Source of the DNA: Oceanobacter sp. 1_MG-2023
Lineage (GTDB): Bacteria; Pseudomonadota; Gammaproteobacteria; Pseudomonadales; Oceanobacteraceae
NCBI RefSeq assembly: GCF_030689025.1
Contig: NZ_JAUYWA010000009.1
Coordinates: forward strand, 62,001-126,000
Length of the DNA: 64,000 nucleotides
Reading direction: 5' to 3'
Shown here: positions 57,206 through 64,000 of the stretch, in pieces
Position numbering within the stretch: the stretch's first letter is position 1
Layout: each line of letters opens with the position of its first letter
Translations under genes and position numbers: made by a program
The notes under the pieces: model-generated
Seen by the model: only the letters and a program-made list of their open reading frames with translations
Databases searched by the model: none
Told to the model about the DNA's origin: nothing

Positions 57206-58435
57206 ATGATCAGGCAACCCCAACCAGAGCAAGCAGCTGGCCGCTCAGCCTGCCCAAAGGCCGTACAACAGCTGCTGTACCTGCTGCTACTAACAGCCAC
57301 CAGCCAAGCTGACGCCACCCCTTCATTTACCGCCGCACTGGAAGCCAGCTGGCAAGCCACTCCAGAGCAACAGGCCCTGCGCGCCACGCAAACACTGTAT
57401 CAACAACGTCGCCCAGACTGGTTAACCAGTGCGCCAGAGCTGGCTGTCGATTACACCCAGGGGGATCCGGCCGCCGCTATCGGTTCCGAATGGCAGTTAA
57501 GCCTGAGTGCAACACTCAGCAAACCCAACCAATATCACACCCGCAGCCAACTCAACCAGACCTCAGCCCGATTGATCCACACGGAACGGGACTATCAACG
57601 CTGGCTTTGGTCGGGGCGATTACAAAACTGGTGGTGGCAATGGCAACAGCTATCGCTACAGCAACAGCGAAATGCCAAGCGTCTGAGCGCAATGACCCAG
57701 CAACTCGACTGGTTGCAATTGCTGATTCGTCAAGGTGAACGCCCGGCCGCGGATCGCCTGCCCTTGCAGCAAACCTTGCAGCAATTAAAAGCCAGCCAGC
57801 TAACCTTGCAAAGCCAGCAACACGACTTATCCATCCAGTTTCGCCAGTGGACAGGCCAGGAAGATCTGCCGGACGATTGGCAGTTTTCCGCCGCTGCGGC
57901 ACAACCACTGGAGCAACACCCGCTGCTGCGTTTCCAGATAGAGCAACGCCAATACGCACTGCTTAACCAGTCTCTCAGCCGTCAACAGGCACTGACACCC
58001 AGTGTCTCTGTAGGCGTCAAGCATCTTGCCGCGACCTCGGATACCCCCACCAGTGATTTGCTTGTGCTGGGACTCAGCCTGCCTCTGGGCAGCGATGGTT
58101 ACCAGAGCCAACGGGCGCAATGGCGTGAGGTGGCACAACAACAGCGGGCCGAACGGGATGTTCGCCAACAACTACAACGCCAGCAACAGGTGCTGGCCAG
58201 CCAGTTACCCGCTCTGGCTCAACGGGTAGCCGAGCTGCAGCAATTGAGCGCCGACGCCAGCCAGCAGTACAACGCCCAGTACCGGGCCTGGCAGCAAGGG
58301 CAACTGTCAGGGCTGGCCTGGCTACAGGTGCAAAACAGTATCTGGCAACTGCAGCAACAGGCTGACGAAGCCCGCCTTACTTACCAACAAGCCATCAGTG
58401 ACTGGAACCAACTTCAGGGGGTGATACCACAATGA
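57206..58435 (+). CDS. TolC/CzcC-like outer-membrane efflux protein
   Basis: About 409 residues from MIRQPQPEQAAGR, with AAGGAG eight bases before the ATG. A signal sequence (LLYLLLLTATSQADA) is followed by long helices with very high Gln content, as in the outer-membrane channel family. It is the exit duct for the adaptor and pump genes downstream. The stop overlaps the adaptor start (ATGA). Confidence 0.82.
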   Translation: MIRQPQPEQAAGRSACPKAVQQLLYLLLLTATSQADATPSFTAALEASWQATPEQQALRATQTLYQQRRPDWLTSAPELAVDYTQGDPAAAIGSEWQLSLSATLSKPNQYHTRSQLNQTSARLIHTERDYQRWLWSGRLQNWWWQWQQLSLQQQRNAKRLSAMTQQLDWLQLLIRQGERPAADRLPLQQTLQQLKASQLTLQSQQHDLSIQFRQWTGQEDLPDDWQFSAAAAQPLEQHPLLRFQIEQRQYALLNQSLSRQQALTPSVSVGVKHLAATSDTPTSDLLVLGLSLPLGSDGYQSQRAQWREVAQQQRAERDVRQQLQRQQQVLASQLPALAQRVAELQQLSADASQQYNAQYRAWQQGQLSGLAWLQVQNSIWQLQQQADEARLTYQQAISDWNQLQGVIPQ

Positions 58436-59616
58436 CGTTTTTGAATATGTTGTCTGGCCATTCGAGCCAAGATCAATCCGCACACTGCCGAGTGGGCAAC
58501 ACACCACAACAGCAGGTTAATCTGGCATCCGCCACACTGATCGTTACCCTGACCAGTATCCTCGCCCTGCCGCTGCTAACGTATCGGGCCGAGGCATTAC
58601 CTCTCGATAGCACCGAACAGCAACGACTCGGGGTCGAATTCAGCACCCTGACAACCCAGGCCCAACTGCCACTGGCGGTGTTGCCTGGCAGTACCGCCGT
58701 CAGTGACCACCAGCGCCTGCAACTGATAATGCCATTCGAAACCCGGATCGAGCAGTGGCTACAACCCTCCGGCCAGCATCTCAATGCCGGTCAGCCGCTC
58801 TTACAACTGCACAGCCACGAAATACAGGCGTTTATCCAGAATCATCAACGCCAGCAACAAACCGCCCGGCTGTGCCAACAGCGACTGACCTATCTGCAAG
58901 ATCGCCAGCGCAGCGGCCTGAGCACCCGCCTTGATATCGAAGAAAAATCCCTCGAATGCCAGCAACTGAGCGACAGCGTCAGCAGCAACCAACAGGTGCT
59001 GACCCATTTGCCATCCGCATGGCTGAACACTCACGACGCCGAGTTTACCCTTAACAGCCGCAGCTCAGGCTGGTTGATCCGGCTGAATCAACAGACAGGG
59101 CAAATCGCCAGCCCGGGCACAAGTCTGGCGGAATTCTGGCCAGACAGTGCCCTGGCGATTCTGGTTGAGGTACCGATCCGGCTGGTCCAACAGCTCCAGC
59201 CTGGACAGTCGTTAGCGGTACGTCCTGTCGGCTCCGACGACCCCAGCGTGACCGACACCCACACCGCAACAGTGCAGCGTATTGAGCAAGGCATCAGCAT
59301 CACGGGTCAGCAACAGGTCTGGCTGCAACTACAAACAGGACAACCGGTTCCCGGACAACGCTGGCAAGTCACCATTCCCTCGGCGCAGTCCGGCTGGGCG
59401 ATTCCTGCCTCTGCCCGAGTCCGGGCTCAGGGCCAATCCTGGGTATTCCTACAACAGCATCATGAGATCAAACCGCTGGCGGTCAAGCCCATCGCCGAAG
59501 GCGGCGGCTACTTGCTAATCCCGGCCGCGACCTTGCCCCGGCAGCCAACACTGGCTACCCGCGGCACGGCGGCCCTGATGTCTTATTGGCAAGCCAGTAG
59601 TGAGGAGGACAAATAA
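58432..59616 (+). CDS. RND efflux periplasmic adaptor subunit
   Basis: 394 residues. A hydrophobic anchor lies at about 30-52 (LASATLIVTLTSILALPLL). A lipoyl/hairpin region (LHSHEIQAFIQNHQRQQQ) and beta-barrel domains follow. It links pump and channel. Like the outer-membrane gene it is rich in Gln. Its ends overlap both neighbours by ATGA-type junctions, so the operon is tightly coupled. Confidence 0.82.
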   Translation: MTFLNMLSGHSSQDQSAHCRVGNTPQQQVNLASATLIVTLTSILALPLLTYRAEALPLDSTEQQRLGVEFSTLTTQAQLPLAVLPGSTAVSDHQRLQLIMPFETRIEQWLQPSGQHLNAGQPLLQLHSHEIQAFIQNHQRQQQTARLCQQRLTYLQDRQRSGLSTRLDIEEKSLECQQLSDSVSSNQQVLTHLPSAWLNTHDAEFTLNSRSSGWLIRLNQQTGQIASPGTSLAEFWPDSALAILVEVPIRLVQQLQPGQSLAVRPVGSDDPSVTDTHTATVQRIEQGISITGQQQVWLQLQTGQPVPGQRWQVTIPSAQSGWAIPASARVRAQGQSWVFLQQHHEIKPLAVKPIAEGGGYLLIPAATLPRQPTLATRGTAALMSYWQASSEEDK

Positions 59617-62600
59617 TGCTGTCGCACTGGATTCAAACGGTTCTGATGCAGCGGATACTGATTCTGGTGATCAGTTTCGGCATCTTGGCCGCAGGGGTAG
59701 TCAGCTATCAGAACCTGAGGATTGACGCCTTTCCGGAAATATCTCCAACCCAGGTCAAGATCATCCTCAAGGCTCCGGGATTACCACCAGAAGAGCTGGA
59801 AACCCGCGTGACCCGCAAGATCGAAGTTGAATTGCTCGGTATTCCGAACCAATCGATCCTGCGTTCCGTCGTAAAATACGGCCTGACCGATATTACCGTC
59901 GACTTTGCCGATGGCACCGATATTTACTGGGCACGCCAGCAGGTATCCGAACGCCTGGCCGCTGTCTGGCCTGAGCTGCCAGCCGACATCAGTGGCGGAA
60001 TTGCCCCCATGAGCACCCCATTGGGCGAACTGTATATGTTTACCCTCGACGGGCCACAGTCGCTGGCCGAAAAACGCCGTATTCTCGACTGGCAAATCCG
60101 GCCCTTGTTGCGCACGGTACCCGGTGTCGCCGATATCAATGCCCTGGGTGGCAAGGTTGAAGCCTGGGCTGTGATTCCCGATATGGCAGCCCTGGCACAG
60201 GCCGATCTGACTCTGGCCGACTTGCAACACTTTCTGCAACAGAACAACCGCAATGACGGCGCCGGACGGCTGGAAGACGGCGAAGAAGCCATTCTGGTCA
60301 GTAGCACCGGCCGCATCACCACGCGGGATGACCTCGCGAATCGCGTCCTGGTCTATCGTAACGGCAGCCCGGTACGCCTCAGTGACGTTGCCACTGTCCA
60401 GCTCGATAGCCTGACCCGCTATGGCGGTGTTACCGACAGTGGTCAGGGCGAAACTGTCGAAGCTCTGGTCGTGGCTTTAAAAAATGCCAATGCCCGCCAA
60501 GTAATCCAGGGAGTCCAGCAAGCTCTCGACACCCTCAACCTGCCAGCCGGAATGGAGATTGGGGTCTTTTACGACCGCAGCAACCTGACCCAGCGGGCCG
60601 TTGGTACCGTCACCGAAGCGTTATGGATCGCCGTAGTACTGGTGATTGTTTTGCTCGGGCTGTTTATTGGTAATGTCCGTACGGCACTGGTAGTGGCTGT
60701 GAACCTGCCAATGTCAGCGCTGATGACGTTTATCATCATGGACAAACTCGGCATGAGCGCCAACCTGATGAGTCTCGGCGGACTGGCGATTGCCATTGGT
60801 ATGCTGGTCGATGGCTCCGTTGTGGTGGTTGAAAACACCGTAACCCGCTTGCAAACCAGTCATGCCGGTTTGCCCCGCCTGAATGTGATCTTCCGGGCGA
60901 TTCACGAAGTGGCTGTCCCCATTGTGTCCGGCACTCTGATTATCCTGCTGGTGTTTTCACCACTGGTGACCTTGCAAGGTCTGGAAGGCAAGCTGTTTGC
61001 CCCGGTGGCGTTGACCATTATGTTCGCCCTGGCAAGCAGTTTACTGGTATCCCTGACCCTGATTCCGGTACTGACCAGCTGGCTGATCCAGGCCGACAAG
61101 GTAACCACCCCGCGATGGGTATCTGGCTTGCAGTCGGCCTATCGCCGCTCACTCGAACGGACGTTAGCCAACCCATGGCCAATGCTCACAGGGCTGGCTC
61201 TGGCCGTGGTGGCCAGTCTGGTGGCTTTCACTCAGACCGGTAAAGCATTTATGCCTGAGATGGATGAAGGAGACCTGATCGTACAGCTGGAAAAAATTCC
61301 GACCATCAATCTGGAGGCTTCGCTGGCCATTGATACCCAGGTCGAAAAAGCTTTGCTGGCAGCGGTGCCGGATATCCAGCGCATTGTTGCCCGCGCCGGT
61401 TCTGACGATCTTGGCATGGACCCGATGGGACTCAACGAGACCGATATGTTTTTGCAGCTCAAGCCCGTCGAACAATGGCAAGCCAATAGCAAGGCAGAGC
61501 TGAGAGAACAGATTCGTACCATTCTGGAACAGTTTCCCGGTTTGAACTACGGCTTTACCCAACCGATTGATATGCGAGTGTCCGAGATGATTTCCGGTTC
61601 TCGCGGCGACCTGGCCATCAAGTTGTTTGGTGCAGACTTGTCACAACTGCAAGCGGTCTCCGAACGCATTGCCAGCCTGATGAAATCCCTGCCAGGTACA
61701 GCAGAAGTCATGTTGAACCAGGCGGATGGCATGCACTATCTGACCATTACCCCGGATGCGACCCGTATCCAGCAGCTGGCATTGACCGTTAATGAAGTCC
61801 AACAATCTCTGCGGGCCGCTCTGGAAGGTATCAGGGCTGGAGAAGTGATTTACCCGGACAGGCAAGTACCCTTGCTGCTCCGCCATTCCCGCCCGGCACA
61901 AATCAGTGCCCTGCTGAACGAACACTGGCTGGTCACTCCCGCGGGTGATGCCGTACCGCTGGCGGAACTGGTCAACGCCACCGAAACACCCGGCCTGGTG
62001 TTGGTGAAACGGGAAAATGGTCAGCGTTTTGCTGTCGTCACCGTCAATGTCGAAGGCATCGCCCTCAGCGACTATGTCGCCGCCGCACAACTGGCTGTCA
62101 GCCAACACATCGACCTGCCCGGCGGCTATTACCTCAACTGGGGAGGTGAATTTGAAAACCAGCAACGGGCCAATACTCGTCTGGCAGTCATGGTTCCGGT
62201 AGCCATTGCACTGGTTTTACTGGTGCTGTTTACCACCTTTGGCCGCATCAACGAGGCTCTCCTGATCCTGTGTAATATCCCGTTTGCCCTGATCGGTGGA
62301 GTGCTGGCGCTCTGGCTCAGTGGCGAGTACTTATCGGTACCGGCATCTGTCGGCTTTATTGCCTTGTTAGGTATTGCCGTTATGAATGGTGTCGTGCTGG
62401 TTGATCAGTTCCGGCATTTACAGGCACTGGGCCAGCGCGGACTGGCGATGATTCTGGAGGCGGCAGCCGGACGGCTGCGGCCGGTATTGATGACTGCCAG
62501 CACCGGTGCGGTTGGTTTGCTGCCGTTGTTATTTGCTACTGGGCCGGGCAGTGAAATCCAGAAGCCATTGGCCATTGTAGTTATCGGCGGTCTGGTCACA

Positions 62601-62669
62601 TCGACGCTACTGACCCTGTATGTTCTGCCACTGCTTTATCGCCGTTTTATTCTGGAGGCCACCCAATGA
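59616..62669 (+). CDS. CusA/CzcA-family heavy-metal RND pump
   Basis: 1017 residues with 12 helices and two large periplasmic domains. N-terminus LRIDAFPEISPTQVKI is typical of heavy-metal RND pumps. TM4 reads AIAIGMLVDGSVVVVEN: the central Asp and Glu are kept, but the first Asp of CzcA (LDFG) is absent, as in CusA-type pumps. That points to Cu(I)/Ag(I), though the metal is not proven. Proton-driven export of metal ions. Confidence 0.88.
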   Translation: MLSHWIQTVLMQRILILVISFGILAAGVVSYQNLRIDAFPEISPTQVKIILKAPGLPPEELETRVTRKIEVELLGIPNQSILRSVVKYGLTDITVDFADGTDIYWARQQVSERLAAVWPELPADISGGIAPMSTPLGELYMFTLDGPQSLAEKRRILDWQIRPLLRTVPGVADINALGGKVEAWAVIPDMAALAQADLTLADLQHFLQQNNRNDGAGRLEDGEEAILVSSTGRITTRDDLANRVLVYRNGSPVRLSDVATVQLDSLTRYGGVTDSGQGETVEALVVALKNANARQVIQGVQQALDTLNLPAGMEIGVFYDRSNLTQRAVGTVTEALWIAVVLVIVLLGLFIGNVRTALVVAVNLPMSALMTFIIMDKLGMSANLMSLGGLAIAIGMLVDGSVVVVENTVTRLQTSHAGLPRLNVIFRAIHEVAVPIVSGTLIILLVFSPLVTLQGLEGKLFAPVALTIMFALASSLLVSLTLIPVLTSWLIQADKVTTPRWVSGLQSAYRRSLERTLANPWPMLTGLALAVVASLVAFTQTGKAFMPEMDEGDLIVQLEKIPTINLEASLAIDTQVEKALLAAVPDIQRIVARAGSDDLGMDPMGLNETDMFLQLKPVEQWQANSKAELREQIRTILEQFPGLNYGFTQPIDMRVSEMISGSRGDLAIKLFGADLSQLQAVSERIASLMKSLPGTAEVMLNQADGMHYLTITPDATRIQQLALTVNEVQQSLRAALEGIRAGEVIYPDRQVPLLLRHSRPAQISALLNEHWLVTPAGDAVPLAELVNATETPGLVLVKRENGQRFAVVTVNVEGIALSDYVAAAQLAVSQHIDLPGGYYLNWGGEFENQQRANTRLAVMVPVAIALVLLVLFTTFGRINEALLILCNIPFALIGGVLALWLSGEYLSVPASVGFIALLGIAVMNGVVLVDQFRHLQALGQRGLAMILEAAAGRLRPVLMTASTGAVGLLPLLFATGPGSEIQKPLAIVVIGGLVTSTLLTLYVLPLLYRRFILEATQ

Positions 62670-62995
62670 GTGCAACCGAGACCAACACACAACCACACAC
62701 ATTGCTGACCCTGTCACTGCCACCCCGACAGGCCGATGTAGTGACCGACTGGTTACTGCAACAGGGATTACCCGGCTTCAGCTCCTGGACCGGTTGGGGC
62801 CATAGCAACCGCCTTGACCAGCTTTCCATCAGTGAGCAGATTCAGGGAAAACAAAACCGTACGTTCATCAGCCTGCATCTGAGCGAGCCACAATATCAGG
62901 CAGTCCTGGAGAATTTGCGCCAGAGGTTCAGTAGTTTTGATATTCACTATTGGGTACAAGCACTGCTGGCCAGTGGTCGCCTGACTCAGCGGTAA
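62666..62995 (+). CDS. DUF3240-family protein
   Basis: 109 residues starting inside the end of the pump gene (ATGA overlap). The pattern LTLSLPPRQADVVTDWLLQ, then FSSWTGWGHS and IHYWVQALLASGRL, fits DUF3240, a small PII-like family often found next to heavy-metal RND pumps. A sensing or regulatory role is suspected. It overlaps the convergent kinase gene by 10 bp. Confidence 0.8.
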   Translation: MSATETNTQPHTLLTLSLPPRQADVVTDWLLQQGLPGFSSWTGWGHSNRLDQLSISEQIQGKQNRTFISLHLSEPQYQAVLENLRQRFSSFDIHYWVQALLASGRLTQR

Positions 62996-64000
62996 TCCGG
63001 ATTAAGAGGCAAGGACAGACGGACAATCAATCCAGCTTCAGCGCCGTTTTCAAATCGGATCCGGCCCTGATACTGCTCAACAATATCCGCCACAATAGCC
63101 AGCCCCAAGCCGAAACCCGGGCCACTTTCATCCCCCCGAACCCCGGGCTGATGCAATACCGTCAATTGCTCCGGTGCAACGCCGGGGCCATTGTCGGTAA
63201 TCGTCAGCTGCAATTGCCCATCAATTTCGGCGGCCTGTACGTCAACAGTGGTGGAGGTCCATTTACAGGCGTTATCCACCAGATTCCCCAACAGTTCAAA
63301 CATATCTTCCCGATCACCGGGAAAAGGCAACGCCGCTGGTAATTGCTGGCGAATAATCACCTCGGGATACAACTTGGCCATGCTTTGACAAAGCTGCTGC
63401 AGCAGCTCCGTCAGATCAATTTGCGGTGCCCGACTCATCAACCCGGCGATTCTGGCCCGCTTCATTTCATTATCGATCATATGGTTCATCTGTTCGATTT
63501 GCTGCAGAGAAATATGCCAGTCCCCTTCCGGCTTACTGCGGGCGACATCGTTGAGGCGATTGTTTAACACCGCCAACGGCGTTTTTAACGAATGCGACAG
63601 ATTACCGCTGGCCATACGAGCACGTAACAAACGTTCGCGGGTCCGTTCACCCAGCCGGTTGATTTCATCCACCAGAGGTTCCAGCTCCTGCATTTCGGGT
63701 GCTTCCAGGTGATCCCGTTCCTGCCGTGCCAACTGGCGCAATTGCTGCTGGATCTGTTCAAAGGGTAATAACGCCTCGTTGAGCTGACGGCGCTGCCAGA
63801 CAAAAATAGCCGCCATCAGTACACTCAGCAACAGCAGCAAGGTTACAAACGCCTGTACAAATACGTCCATAATAGGGAGGAAATCTTCTGCGATCTGCAG
63901 CTCTACCTGCCGCTGCCCCACCGTCAGCGACTGGCTCATCACGTACAGGTTTTGCTCCGGTATGACCTGCTGCCAGCTCCACAAGGTCTCTCCCGCCAGG
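62986..64000 (-). CDS. PhoQ-like sensor histidine kinase, N-terminus outside the window
   Basis: The frame is open to the window edge, so the start is missing. A membrane helix (AFVTLLLLLSVLMAAIFVW) leads to a linker and the phospho-acceptor His in LSHSLKTPLAVL. ATP-binding motifs follow: NLVDNACKW (N box), DNGPGVAP (G1) and GPGFGLGLAIVADI (G2). The H-box resembles PhoQ. Its response regulator should lie beyond 64000. It converges on the RND operon, which it may control. Confidence 0.85.
   Translation of the reverse strand, partial: LAGETLWSWQQVIPEQNLYVMSQSLTVGQRQVELQIAEDFLPIMDVFVQAFVTLLLLLSVLMAAIFVWQRRQLNEALLPFEQIQQQLRQLARQERDHLEAPEMQELEPLVDEINRLGERTRERLLRARMASGNLSHSLKTPLAVLNNRLNDVARSKPEGDWHISLQQIEQMNHMIDNEMKRARIAGLMSRAPQIDLTELLQQLCQSMAKLYPEVIIRQQLPAALPFPGDREDMFELLGNLVDNACKWTSTTVDVQAAEIDGQLQLTITDNGPGVAPEQLTVLHQPGVRGDESGPGFGLGLAIVADIVEQYQGRIRFENGAEAGLIVRLSLPLNPDYR

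Overview
The window reads as chromosome of a marine-type gammaproteobacterium, most like Oceanospirillales or a relative of Pseudomonas. This rests on gene content and order: rsgA-rhdA-psd, a FimX-like gene next to serB, uvrA-MFS-ssb, epd-pgk-fba, and the EF-P/EpmA/EpmB set all match gammaproteobacterial arrangements. Coding density is high, base composition is moderately GC-rich, and most starts carry clear AGGAG-type ribosome sites. I saw no rRNA, tRNA, CRISPR array, transposase or phage gene. Family assignments come from reading translations and motifs; no database search was run.

Region 1 (1-18.9 kb) is mainly core: the end of argE, then rsgA, rhdA, psd (with a long acidic tail), epmA, efp, epmB, a degenerate GGDEF/EAL protein resembling FimX, serB, a membrane protein with a degenerate nucleotide-cyclase domain, tapT, uvrA with a LexA-type box, a CsgD/VpsT-like regulator, a YajR-like transporter and ssb.

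Region 2 (18.9-27.1 kb) is the most distinctive. After an AT-rich gap of nearly 800 bp comes a seven-gene same-strand cluster: a Rieske oxygenase with a bridging glutamate, a complete PotABCD-type ABC importer, a PhyH-family 2-oxoglutarate dioxygenase and a flavin/2Fe-2S reductase. It looks like a self-contained uptake-and-oxidation pathway for a small nitrogenous compound, probably a methylated or quaternary amine. The substrate is unknown.

Region 3 (27.3-42.5 kb) holds moeA, an FAH-family hydrolase, bioB, a lone cyclic-nucleotide-binding protein, a zinc alcohol dehydrogenase, tkt, a VF530-family protein, a thiopurine methyltransferase homologue, a dienelactone hydrolase preceded by a 158-bp structured inverted repeat, a MalM-like/beta-barrel fusion, creA, and a LysR/VOC/GST locus. 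A small Cys-rich peptide gene lies at 42275-42454.

Region 4 (42.6-46.9 kb) is a translationally coupled iron-uptake operon (TonB receptor, DUF3325, DUF3649, PepSY) behind a Fur-like palindrome. Region 5 (47.1-56.8 kb) has a Tim44-domain protein, dapC, sufE, an acidic lipoprotein, fba-pgk-epd and an ExaC-like aldehyde dehydrogenase. Region 6 (57.2-64 kb) is a heavy-metal RND efflux operon with a DUF3240 gene, facing a PhoQ-like histidine kinase that runs off the window.
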